Shown here in pieces: positions 1-6,178 of a DNA stretch of 9,054 bases. Numbering within the stretch: the first letter of the stretch is position 1; every line of letters begins with the position of its first letter. Where the stretch lies: contig JBKPTC010000032.1 of NCBI GenBank assembly GCA_046735355.1, positions 1 through 9,054 of the forward strand. Direction: 5' to 3'. A program made the translations under genes and the position numbers. Source of the DNA: DATAEU01 sp046735355 (GTDB taxonomy: Bacteria > Actinomycetota > UBA4738 > HRBIN12). Below the pieces are notes generated by a model. That model searched no databases, was not told the origin of the DNA, and worked only from the letters and a program-made list of their open reading frames with translations.

Positions 1-686
1 AGCGCGGCCTCGGCGGCGGGGACGCGCCGGATCGTCGGCGCGAGCGCGGTGATCGCGACGCGAGCGTCGGCGATCGATCCGCCGTCGAGCGTCACGGCGG
101 CGGCCGCGCCGACGACGGCGATCTCCATGTGCCGCCGGTACTCGAGCCGGACGTACGCGGACCCCGATCCGGCGGCGGGCGCCGGAACCTCGACCGCCAC
201 GAGCAGCTCGCCCGGCCGCGCCGACGTCGCGCCCGGACCGGTCCACAGCTCGTCGAGCGGGACCGTCCGTTCGCCGTCTGCCGACCGGAGCACCGCCACG
301 GCGCCGAAGCAAAGGAGCGGCGCCCCGGTATCCATGGCCGGCGAAGCGTTCATGACGTTGCCGCCGATCGTGCCGTTCGCACGCGTCGCGTTCGAGCCGA
401 CGATCGCGGATGCATCCGCCAGCGCGGTGAGCCGCTCTCGAATCGTCGCGGAGGACGCGAGTTCCTCGTGCGACGTCAGCGGTCCGAGGCGCAGCACGCC
501 GTCGGTGGTCTCGACGCCGCGGAGCTCGGCGATACGGTCGATCGCGACGATCGAGCCGGGAAGCGGCGCCTTGCCCTGCCGCGCGCCGACGACGAGGTCG
601 GTTCCACCGGCGACGGGCCTCGCGCCCGATCCGAGCGCTTCCAGCGCCTCCTCGACCGTCGCGGCCGAGCTGAACGAGCGCGTCAT
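1..686 (-). CDS. FAD-binding subunit of a xanthine dehydrogenase-type molybdenum hydroxylase (CoxM/XdhB-like), 3' end cut by window
   Basis: This subunit would carry the FAD that passes electrons from the 2Fe-2S subunit to the final acceptor in a cytoplasmic Mo/Fe-S/flavin hydroxylase. About 228 residues are visible, against a usual length near 290, so the C-terminal flavin domain is cut off at position 1. Two FAD-contact motifs are present: VAGGTD at residues 25-30, and TIGGN at 106-110 followed by NASPAMDTGAPL at 113-124, close to the family pattern ASP-x-x-D-x-x-x-x-L. The ATG at 684-686 overlaps the TGA of the large subunit (683-685) as ATGA. A GGGAG Shine-Dalgarno (692-696) sits 5 nt upstream inside the preceding gene, so the two are very probably translationally coupled. 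The substrate cannot be read from this subunit. Confidence 0.93.
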   Translation of the reverse strand, partial: MTRSFSSAATVEEALEALGSGARPVAGGTDLVVGARQGKAPLPGSIVAIDRIAELRGVETTDGVLRLGPLTSHEELASSATIRERLTALADASAIVGSNATRANGTIGGNVMNASPAMDTGAPLLCFGAVAVLRSADGERTVPLDELWTGPGATSARPGELLVAVEVPAPAAGSGSAYVRLEYRRHMEIAVVGAAAAVTLDGGSIADARVAITALAPTIRRVPAAEAA

Positions 687-2959
687 CGGCGCTCCCGGGT
701 CTCGCGCGAGGCCGCCCATACCCGCTCCGGCGTCATCGGCAGCCGCGACACGCGGGAGCCGAGCACCTTCGCGACCGCGTTGGCGATCGCGCCCGCCGTC
801 GGCACCTGCGGCGGCTCGCCGACGCCCTTCGAGCCGCGCGGACCCGCGCCCTTGGCCGGGATCTGCACCCAGTCGATCTCGATCTCCGGCGCGTCCGAGC
901 AGGTGACGAGCTTGTAGTCGAGCAGGTGCGGATTCCGCTGGCGTCCCTGCTCGTCGAGCTGGGTGCCCTCGGACAGCGCGAGCCCGATGCCCATCGCGAC
1001 GCCGCCCGTCACCTGGCCGTCGGCGCCGGAGCGGTTGAGGATCACGCCGGAGTCGTGCGCGGCCGCGATCTTGAGCACCCGGACGACGCCGGTCTCGCGA
1101 TCGACCCTGACGTGCGCGGCCTGCGTGATGAGCTGCGGCGCGAGGAACGTCTCGTTGCCGAGCCGCCCGACGCAGCCGCCGGTGTCGCCGGCCGGGGCGT
1201 CGGGAACCTCGCCCGACCCCTTGCCGTGGATCGTCTGCGCGCCGGAGAGATCCGCGATCGTCACCGAGCGGTCGGGCGAGCCCTTGACCCGGACCGCGCC
1301 CTCGGCGAGCTCGAGGTCGTCCCGGTCCACCTCGAGCTCGGCCGCCGCCGCGTCGAGCAGCTGGTCGCGGACGTCGGCGGCCGCGGCGAGCACGGCGCGC
1401 CCGGAGTTGAACGTCGTCTGCGATCCGCACGACCCCATGTCCCAGTTGGCCGCCGCCGTGTCCTGGTACAGGATCGTGAAGTCCTCGGGCCGCATGCCGA
1501 GCTCCTGCGCGACGAATCTCGGCATCGCCATCACGGCGCCGCTGCCGTTCTCCTGCGCGCCGGTCACGATGGTGCCGCTGCCGTCGCCGTTCAGATGCAC
1601 GTACGCGCCAGAGGGCGCCGGCATCGACGGCCACCATCCGACCGCCACGCCGATCGCCTCGTCCTCGGGAAGCTCGCGACCGTAGCCGATCATCTCGGCG
1701 GCGCGCTCGAGCGTCTGCTTGACGCCGATCTCGTCGAACACCTGCCGGGTCGGGCCCTCGTCGCCCTTGTCGACCAGCGTTCGCCGGCGCAACTCGACGG
1801 GATCGAGGCCGAGCTCGGCGGCCACCTCGTCCATGTGCTGCTCGAGCCCCCAGCACACCTGCGGCGCGGTGGGGGCGCGGACCGAGCCCGAGGGCTGGTG
1901 GTTGGAGTAATTGAGGTACGACTCGACGAAGACGTTGTCGATCTTGTACGGGCCGCACGCGTGCATCGCCGCCATCTGGCCGAGGAACCCGCCCTCGCCG
2001 CAGTACGCGCCCTTGTCGAGCACCAGGCGCGCCCTCCGAGCGAGCAGCCGCCCGTCGCGCGTCGCGCCGGTCTCGAACACCATCACGATGCCCTCGCGCC
2101 GCTGCGCGATCGCTCGGAACTCCTCCTCGCGCGAGAAGACCAGCTTGACCGGTCGCCGCGCCGCGCGAGCCAGCGCCGCGACCTGTGCCTCGAAGTGCAG
2201 ATCGCACTTGGCGCCGAACCCGCCACCGAGCAGCGGCACGACGACGCGGACGTTCGCCTCGGGGATCCGCAGCGTCTGCGCGACGCCCGAGCGAGCGGCG
2301 TAGGGGACCTGCGTCGAGGACCAGATCGTCACCTCGTCGCCCTGCCACTCGGCGACGACGGCGCGCGGCTCGATCGGCACGCCCTGCGAGGCGTCGGACT
2401 CGTACCGGCTACGGACGACGACCTCCGCGCTCGCGAGCGCGCCGTCCGCGTCGCCCTTCACGATGGTGTGGTACGCGATCGTGTTGCCGTTCGAGACCAT
2501 GTTCTCGTCGCGCTCGTAGGACTCCCAGTCCGGGTGCACGAGCGGCGCGCCGGGCTCCATCGCGGCGACGAAGTCGTGCACAACCGGGAGCGGCTCGTAC
2601 TCGACCTCGATCAGCTCGACCGCGCGGATGGCGGCCTCCTCGCTGAGCGCGGCGACACCGGCGACGATCTCGCCCTCGAAGCGGACGACGTCCTTCGCGA
2701 ACAGCGTTCGGTCCTGCACCAGCCCGCCGAACCGCACGTCGGGGAGGTCCTCCTGCGTCACGATCGCGACGACACCGGGCACCTCGCGCGCCTTGGCCGT
2801 GTCGATGCGCAGGATGCGGGCGTGCGGATGATCCGCGTACCGGAACTTCGCGATCGCCATGCCGGTCAACGTCAGGTCGGCCGTGTACCGGCCGGTCCCG
2901 GTCACCTTCTCCTTGCCGTCCGGGCGGACGAACGCCGGTCCGCTTGTGGTGGTCGCCAC
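683..2959 (-). CDS. Molybdopterin-binding large subunit of a xanthine dehydrogenase-family hydroxylase (XdhA/CoxL-like)
   Basis: This is the catalytic subunit, binding the molybdenum pyranopterin cofactor and hydroxylating a heterocycle or aldehyde with water as oxygen donor. At 758 residues it has the usual family length. Residues 12-120 form the N-terminal 'a/b hammerhead' domain (RPDGKEKVTGTGRYTAD and onward). GGGFGAK at 245-251 is the first cofactor-binding loop. SVRAP at 359-363 occupies the active-site loop. KGVGEPP at 711-717 carries the conserved catalytic glutamate E715. The loop lacks the YRCSFR signature of form I CO dehydrogenase, so it is not a CO dehydrogenase of that type. I chose the GTG at 2957-2959 because AAAGG lies 7 nt upstream and homology begins there. 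The frame stays open to 3217, but those 86 extra residues are Arg-rich and overlap the divergent gene. First gene of the visible operon; substrate unknown. Confidence 0.93.
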   Translation of the reverse strand: MATTTSGPAFVRPDGKEKVTGTGRYTADLTLTGMAIAKFRYADHPHARILRIDTAKAREVPGVVAIVTQEDLPDVRFGGLVQDRTLFAKDVVRFEGEIVAGVAALSEEAAIRAVELIEVEYEPLPVVHDFVAAMEPGAPLVHPDWESYERDENMVSNGNTIAYHTIVKGDADGALASAEVVVRSRYESDASQGVPIEPRAVVAEWQGDEVTIWSSTQVPYAARSGVAQTLRIPEANVRVVVPLLGGGFGAKCDLHFEAQVAALARAARRPVKLVFSREEEFRAIAQRREGIVMVFETGATRDGRLLARRARLVLDKGAYCGEGGFLGQMAAMHACGPYKIDNVFVESYLNYSNHQPSGSVRAPTAPQVCWGLEQHMDEVAAELGLDPVELRRRTLVDKGDEGPTRQVFDEIGVKQTLERAAEMIGYGRELPEDEAIGVAVGWWPSMPAPSGAYVHLNGDGSGTIVTGAQENGSGAVMAMPRFVAQELGMRPEDFTILYQDTAAANWDMGSCGSQTTFNSGRAVLAAAADVRDQLLDAAAAELEVDRDDLELAEGAVRVKGSPDRSVTIADLSGAQTIHGKGSGEVPDAPAGDTGGCVGRLGNETFLAPQLITQAAHVRVDRETGVVRVLKIAAAHDSGVILNRSGADGQVTGGVAMGIGLALSEGTQLDEQGRQRNPHLLDYKLVTCSDAPEIEIDWVQIPAKGAGPRGSKGVGEPPQVPTAGAIANAVAKVLGSRVSRLPMTPERVWAASRETRERR

Positions 2960-2981
2960 CTGCCCGCCTTTCGTCCCGTCG

Positions 2982-3008
2982 ACGCCGCGCCGCGCCGCGT
3001 CGCGGCGT
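2982..3008 (-). repeat. Inverted repeat in the leader of the hydroxylase operon
   Basis: ACGCCGCG (2982-2989) and its exact reverse complement CGCGGCGT (3001-3008) flank an 11-nt spacer. In a minus-strand transcript this would form an 8-bp GC stem ending about 10 nt before the Shine-Dalgarno. It may affect mRNA structure or bind a regulator. In DNA this GC-rich an 8-bp match is not rare, so functional confidence is low. Confidence 0.3.
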
Positions 3009-3046
3009 GCGCGCGTATTCAAGCGTGCGACGCGCGAGAGCGTCCA

Positions 3047-3060
3047 CCGCGGCGCCGCGG
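3047..3060. promoter_or_regulatory. 14-bp perfect palindrome, possible operator
   Basis: CCGCGGCGCCGCGG is its own reverse complement and lies between the two divergent genes, 88 bp from the hydroxylase start and 110 bp from the reductase start. Position and symmetry would suit a dimeric regulator shared by both promoters. It is built only of G and C, so chance is a real alternative. Confidence 0.25.
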
Positions 3061-3157
3061 CGCGCTCGCCGCCCGGGAAGGATCGGCCATGATCGCGTCG
3101 GGAGCCGATGAGCGGGCGCCCCTCGTGCGGTCGGATGAACGTAGGGACACAACCGCT

Positions 3158-3167
3158 GGAGGAGGAG
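3158..3167 (+). promoter_or_regulatory. Ribosome binding site of the reductase gene
   Basis: GGAGGAGGAG, a strong and repeated Shine-Dalgarno, ends 3 nt before ATG 3171, with its first GGAGG 8 nt away. It fixes the start at 3171 rather than at the in-frame ATG at 3108, because the upstream reading would translate the ribosome site itself as Glu-Glu-Glu. Confidence 0.85.
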
Positions 3168-3170
3168 CAC

Positions 3171-3830
3171 ATGGGAACCCTGATCTCGACGACCTTCGTG
3201 ACGCTGGACGGCGTCATGCAGGCGCCGGGCGGCCCGGACGAGGACCGATCGGGCGGCTTCGAGCACGGCGGATGGTCGGTCGGCTACTGGGACGAGGGGA
3301 TGGGAAAGCTCATCACCGAGTGGACGCAGCGCGCCGACTCGCTCCTGCTCGGACGCACGACGTACGAGATCTTCGCCCGGTATTGGCCCAGCGTCTCCGA
3401 CGCCGACCCGGTCGGTGCAGTCCTGAACACCGTTCCGAAGTTCGTCGCCTCGACGACCCTGAAGCGCGTCGACTGGAACGACTCGACGCTCCTGGAGCGC
3501 GACGCCCCGTCCGCCGTCGCCGCGCTCAAGGACGCGCGAACGGGCGAGATCCAGGTGCACGGCAGCGCCGGACTGCTGCAGACGCTGATCGAGCACGACC
3601 TGATCGACGAGTACCGCGTCTGGACGTTCCCGGTGCTCCTCGGCACCGGCAGACGACTGTTCGACGGCGGGACCGTGCCGGCCGGCCTCGAGCTCGTGGA
3701 CGGGCGGACGTCGTCGACCGGCGTGACGATCAACCGGTACCGGCGCGCGGGCGCGATCAAGTTCGGGTCGTTCGAGATTGACGACCAGGGGAGCGTCGAG
3801 GCGCTGTGGTCCGAGCAGGCCGGCGACTGA
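3171..3830 (+). CDS. Dihydrofolate reductase family protein (RibD C-terminal-like)
   Basis: This cytoplasmic protein has the DHFR/RibD-C fold and probably binds NADPH; its substrate is not known. It is 219 residues long, slightly longer than the usual 180-200. Family motifs appear in order: TTFVTLDGVMQAPGG at 7-20; LLLGRTTYEIFARYWP at 58-73; VHGSAGLLQTLIEHDLIDEY at 129-148, followed by PVLLGTGRRLFDG at 154-166. The GSAGLLQTL and GTGRRLF segments line the cofactor side in this family. Members of this group are widespread in actinobacteria and are not the essential folate enzyme, so folA should not be assigned. It is transcribed alone and divergently from the molybdenum hydroxylase operon. No role in that pathway can be inferred beyond adjacency. 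Confidence 0.92.
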   Translation: MGTLISTTFVTLDGVMQAPGGPDEDRSGGFEHGGWSVGYWDEGMGKLITEWTQRADSLLLGRTTYEIFARYWPSVSDADPVGAVLNTVPKFVASTTLKRVDWNDSTLLERDAPSAVAALKDARTGEIQVHGSAGLLQTLIEHDLIDEYRVWTFPVLLGTGRRLFDGGTVPAGLELVDGRTSSTGVTINRYRRAGAIKFGSFEIDDQGSVEALWSEQAGD

Positions 3831-3923
3831 CGGACCGTGGGGCCGCATCGGCCGGAGATCCGGGGGCTTCACGGACGCGGGCGGGACGCGCACCGTCTCC
3901 GGCTCCGCGAGCTCGCCGATCGG
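3831..3923. other. Convergent junction between the reductase and the acetyltransferase
   Basis: These 93 bp separate two facing stop codons. GGCCG-CAT-CGGCC (3841-3853) and CCGGA-GA-TCCGG (3852-3863) are short, overlapping GC inverted repeats that could slow transcription from the left. Neither is followed by a T-run, so no canonical intrinsic terminator can be called. Confidence 0.3.
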
Positions 3924-4493
3924 CTACGACGTCGGTTCGACCAGCTTGCTCACGACCCAGCGGTGCTTGCCGATCTTGCGGTCGCGCACGAACCCCAGTG
4001 CCTCGTAGGTCGACAGCGCCCCGTTGAAGAGGAAGCCGGCAGGAACCGAACGCGCGTCCTCGGGATAGCCCTCGACCCTGCCGCCGCCCAGACGTGAGAT
4101 CAATCCGACCGCCCCGGCGAGCGCGGCCGTGGCGACGCCGCTCCGCCGATGTCCCTTGCCGACGAAGTTGCAGGCGATCCGCCAGTCCGGCAATGTCGTC
4201 AAGGTCTTCTCGTACGCAGCGCGGTTCTTGATCTTCGGCAGCTCCTCCGGCGCTCCGAACTGGCACCAACCGACACAGTCGTCGCCGTCGAACACGAGGG
4301 CAGCATGTGCCGTGCCCGCGCGCACGCGCGCGAGCTTCCGTTTCCGGTTCAACGAAGGATCACGGCTGTCATCGGCGTGAAAGCCCATACACCAGCAGCC
4401 GCCGAAGACGCCGTTGTTCGTGTCGACCAGTCGGGCGAACGCGTTCCAACTCGACTCGTCGAGAGGTCTGATCGTGTACGCCGACCCCGCCAC
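3924..4493 (-). CDS. GNAT-family N-acetyltransferase
   Basis: Probable acetyl-CoA-dependent N-acetyltransferase of 189 residues; acceptor unknown. Motif A of the GNAT fold is seen as VGKGHRRSGVATAAL (111-125), with the R-x-x-G-x-A pyrophosphate loop at R116-A121. A GGCWCMGFH motif near the N-terminus (31-39) and CVGWCQFG (73-80) make the protein cysteine-rich (C33, C35, C73, C77, C108). This pattern is familiar from a subgroup of uncharacterised bacterial GNAT proteins. The C-terminal YEALGFVRDRKIG (163-175) matches the family's usual last motif. The start is GTG 4491-4493, with an in-frame TAG only 9 nt upstream and no clear Shine-Dalgarno. It lies 33 nt downstream of the tRNA-Sec gene on the same strand, so it may be co-transcribed with it. 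Its base composition looks less GC-rich than its neighbours. Confidence 0.88.
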   Translation of the reverse strand: MAGSAYTIRPLDESSWNAFARLVDTNNGVFGGCWCMGFHADDSRDPSLNRKRKLARVRAGTAHAALVFDGDDCVGWCQFGAPEELPKIKNRAAYEKTLTTLPDWRIACNFVGKGHRRSGVATAALAGAVGLISRLGGGRVEGYPEDARSVPAGFLFNGALSTYEALGFVRDRKIGKHRWVVSKLVEPTS

Positions 4494-4510
4494 CCGGGCA
4501 GGCTAGCAAG

Positions 4511-4523
4511 CGCGTCAGACGCG
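4511..4523 (-). repeat. Small hairpin between tRNA-Sec and the acetyltransferase
   Basis: CGCGT-CTG-ACGCG on the minus strand forms a 5-bp stem with a 3-nt loop, starting 3 nt after the tRNA discriminator base. It could mark 3' processing or weak termination of the tRNA transcript. Only two T residues follow, so read-through into the acetyltransferase is likely. Confidence 0.3.
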
Positions 4524-4526
4524 GAG

Positions 4527-4618
4527 CGGAGGCGGACGGGAATCGAACCCGCCTGGGAGCTCTCGCCCCCACACCGGTTTTGAAGACCGGGGGGCCCACC
4601 AGGCGCCCTGACGCCTCC
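4527..4618 (-). tRNA. selC: Selenocysteine tRNA, tRNA-Sec(UCA)
   Basis: This tRNA is charged with serine, converted by SelA, and delivered by SelB to UGA codons in selenoprotein mRNAs. On the minus strand: acceptor GGAGGCG (4618-4612) pairs with CGCCTCC (4534-4528). The anticodon stem is CCGGT/ACCGG around loop CTTCAAA, giving anticodon TCA. The long variable arm is a 7-bp stem TGGGGGC/GCTCCCA closed by a GAGA loop. The T arm is GCGGG-TTCGATT-CCCGT, including the G-T closing pair also present in the E. coli gene. The discriminator is G, as in known tRNA-Sec. The 92 nt plus CCA gives 95, the usual bacterial length. CCA is not encoded (CTC follows). Oddities: the eighth acceptor pair would be a T-C mismatch, and the D stem needs a bulged or mismatched C. 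The anticodon and long arm exclude tRNA-Leu, -Ser and -Tyr. Confidence 0.95.
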
Positions 4619-4650
4619 GAGACGAGGATACGAGGGCGGGCTACACGTGC

Positions 4651-4679
4651 TTGCTCACGCGCACGCCCGACACTAGTCT
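4651..4679 (+). promoter_or_regulatory. Probable promoter of the PadR gene
   Basis: TTGCTC (4651-4656) and TAGTCT (4674-4679) are separated by 17 bp and fit an actinobacterial housekeeping promoter (TTGnnn / TAnnnT). Transcription would begin near 4686, leaving a leader of about 27 nt that holds the GGGGAGGGG ribosome site (4701-4709). Confidence 0.5.
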
Positions 4680-4691
4680 GCGATGGACTAG
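4673..4691. promoter_or_regulatory. Inverted repeat over the PadR promoter, candidate operator
   Basis: CTAGTC (4673-4678) and GACTAG (4686-4691) are perfect reverse complements 7 bp apart. The left arm coincides with the -10 element and the right arm with the expected transcription start. PadR proteins are dimers that commonly repress their own promoter through such dyads, so autoregulation is the natural reading. It is inferred from position and symmetry only. Confidence 0.5.
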
Positions 4692-4712
4692 CGGTCGAAC
4701 GGGGAGGGGTGG

Positions 4713-5261
4713 ATGCCCGCGTCGAAGGTCGAGACGCTCGTGCTCGGGATGCTCGCGGACGAGCCGATGTACGGGTACGAGGTGCTCGAGCGGCTCCGCG
4801 AGCGCGGCGGGTCGGAGTGGGCCGGCGTCGGGCGCGCGTCGGTCTACCAGGCCATGCAGCGGCTCGAGCGCGACGGATACGCGAGCGCCCGGGCCGAGTC
4901 CGGCCGCGACGGCCCCGATCGACGGACCTACCGGCTCACGCGCGCCGGGCGGTCGCGTCTTCGCGAGTCGCTCCTCGCGGGCTTCGACGCCGAGGGGCCG
5001 TACGAGACGGACACCGCGGTGCCGCTCGCCTTCTGCCACCTGCTCGATCCGGCCGAGGCGCGCGACGCGATCGCGCGGCGCGAGGCGCTCGTCCGATACC
5101 GGATCGCCCGCCTGGCCGAGGACCGCGCCCGAGTTCGCGAGTCGAACGTTCCGGGGCGGACGCAGGTCGTTCGACTGCTCGAGCAGCAGGAAGCGATCTG
5201 CGAGGCCGAGCTCGCGACGCTGGCCGCCGTGCGCCGGGACCTCGCTCGCTCGCGCCGCTGA
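4713..5261 (+). CDS. PadR-family transcriptional regulator
   Basis: DNA-binding repressor of 182 residues with the two-part PadR layout. An N-terminal winged helix-turn-helix spans about 5-85 (ETLVLGMLADEPMYGYEVLERL), with a recognition helix near R41-L51 (RASVYQAMQRL) and a wing at GPDRRTYRLTRAGR (67-80). A helical C-terminal dimerisation region spans about 110-180, rich in Arg, Glu and Ala. ATG 4713 is preceded by GGGGAGGGG at good spacing. The inverted repeat at its promoter suggests self-repression. PadR proteins often control adjacent efflux or stress genes, but the next gene here is a HAD phosphatase 77 nt downstream, and whether it is in the regulon is unclear. The ligand is unknown. 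Confidence 0.93.
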   Translation: MPASKVETLVLGMLADEPMYGYEVLERLRERGGSEWAGVGRASVYQAMQRLERDGYASARAESGRDGPDRRTYRLTRAGRSRLRESLLAGFDAEGPYETDTAVPLAFCHLLDPAEARDAIARREALVRYRIARLAEDRARVRESNVPGRTQVVRLLEQQEAICEAELATLAAVRRDLARSRR

Positions 5262-5338
5262 CGCGCAAACGCTCAGGCCGGCGGCCCGAGCGCCGATGAC
5301 ATCGAGGACAGGTGGTCGCGTCGGAGGGCTCCTCTAGC

Positions 5339-6160
5339 ATGAGACCGATGGAAGCGGCGTTCTTCGATCTGGACAAGACGATCATCTCGCGGTCCAGCTC
5401 GCTCGCGCTCTCGCGTCCGATGTACCGGGCGGGAATGGTCACGCGCGGCGCGCTCCTGCGCGGCGCGTACGCGCAGCTCGTGTACCTCCTCGTCGGTGCG
5501 GACGAGAAGAAGCTCGAGCGGCTCAAGGAGGGGATGCTCGCGCTCACCAAGGGCTGGGAGCGCTCGCAGGTCGAGGCGCTCGTGCAGGAGGTCATCATCG
5601 AGGTGATCGATCCGTTCGTGTACCAGGAGGCGCTCGACCTCATGGAGCTGCATCGCGCCGAGCGCCGCCGCATCTACATCGTGTCGTCGTCGCCCGAGGA
5701 GGTCGTCCGGCCGCTCGCGCGACACTTCGGGGTCTCCGGCGTCATCGCGACGCGCGCGAAGGTCGTCGACGGGCGATACACGGGCGAGCTGGCGTTCTAC
5801 TGCGCGGGCCAGGGCAAGGCCGACGCCATCCGCGTGCTCGCCGAGCGTGTCGGCATCGACCTCGAGGGCTCGTACGCGTACTCGGACTCCATCAGCGATC
5901 TTCCGATGCTGTCCGCGGTCGGGCATCCCGTCGCCGTCAACCCGGATCGCGAGCTTCGGCGCGAGGCGGAGCAGCGCGGATGGGACGTGCGTGAGTTCCG
6001 TCGCCCGGTGCGCCTTCGCACGCGGATCGCGACGGCCGCGACACAGCCGCGCACGCAGGTCGTCGCCGCCGCGCTCGCCGTGGTCGCGATGGCCGCGGTG
6101 TTCGGATGGGTCGTGGTCCGGTCGCGGGTCGGCGGCCGAGCCTCCGCGCACGCGGCCTGA
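5339..6160 (+). CDS. HAD-IB family phosphatase with C-terminal membrane segment (SerB/CicA-like)
   Basis: Haloacid dehalogenase phosphatase of subfamily IB, 273 residues. Motif I is DLDKT (D10 nucleophile, D12 acid/base), motif II SSS (116-118), motif III K160, and motif IV DSISDLPML (183-191). All catalytic residues are intact, so hydrolysis of a phosphate monoester is expected. The related families include phosphoserine phosphatase and the CicA-type enzymes; the substrate is not determinable. After an Arg-rich stretch (220-238), residues about 239-260 form a hydrophobic helix ending in VRSRVGGR, so the catalytic domain is probably tethered to the inner face of the membrane. Start is uncertain: ATG 5339 has GGAGGG 11 nt upstream. 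ATG 5348 would be leaderless if TAGCAT (5335-5340) is a -10 element. A GTG at 5312 is less likely. The stop lies 7 bp from the facing peptidase stop. Confidence 0.9.
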   Translation: MRPMEAAFFDLDKTIISRSSSLALSRPMYRAGMVTRGALLRGAYAQLVYLLVGADEKKLERLKEGMLALTKGWERSQVEALVQEVIIEVIDPFVYQEALDLMELHRAERRRIYIVSSSPEEVVRPLARHFGVSGVIATRAKVVDGRYTGELAFYCAGQGKADAIRVLAERVGIDLEGSYAYSDSISDLPMLSAVGHPVAVNPDRELRREAEQRGWDVREFRRPVRLRTRIATAATQPRTQVVAAALAVVAMAAVFGWVVVRSRVGGRASAHAA

Positions 6161-6178
6161 AACGCGGTCACCCGTTTC
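6159..6178. terminator. Hairpin spanning the two facing stop codons, possible bidirectional terminator
   Basis: GAAACG (6159-6164) and CGTTTC (6173-6178) are perfect reverse complements. With one bulged C (6165) the stem continues as GG/CC, giving 8 bp around a TCA loop. It overlaps the HAD stop (6158-6160) and contains the M15 stop (6168-6170 on the minus strand). The same hairpin forms in both transcripts. No long T-run follows on either strand, so termination is plausible, not proven. Confidence 0.45.

Larger units (their letters stand above)
2960..3170. other. Divergent intergenic region between the hydroxylase operon and the reductase gene
   Basis: These 211 bp hold no credible gene and must contain both divergent promoters, but I cannot assign convincing -35/-10 pairs. 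The only AT-richer patch is GTATTCAAG (3015-3023), read TTGAATAC on the minus strand, a possible -10 area for the hydroxylase operon. Two symmetrical elements are visible, a 14-bp palindrome and an inverted repeat in the hydroxylase leader, and are listed separately. Confidence 0.6.

Noticed and set aside
2960..3217. N-terminal extension of the large hydroxylase subunit to 3217
   Set aside because: The 86 extra residues are not family-like and would overlap the reductase start and its ribosome site; GTG 2959 has a good Shine-Dalgarno and fits the family N-terminus.
926..3781. 951-codon open frame on the plus strand across the hydroxylase gene
   Set aside because: Antisense to the clear large-subunit gene, rich in Arg/Asp/His/Ala with no domain pattern; a typical shadow frame in high-GC DNA.
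2409..3893. 494-codon open frame on the minus strand
   Set aside because: Overlaps the 5' part of the hydroxylase gene and all of the reductase in wrong frames; Arg-rich low-complexity translation.
4527..4618. tRNA-Leu or tRNA-Ser, because of the long variable arm
   Set aside because: The anticodon loop CTTCAAA gives UCA, which reads UGA; the arm length, discriminator G and the T-stem G-T pair match tRNA-Sec.
683..6160. Possible selenocysteine (in-frame TGA) read-through in window genes, considered because selC is present
   Set aside because: The TGA stops I followed (683, 3828, 6158) end at normal family lengths, and sequence after them shows no homologous continuation or obvious SECIS hairpin.
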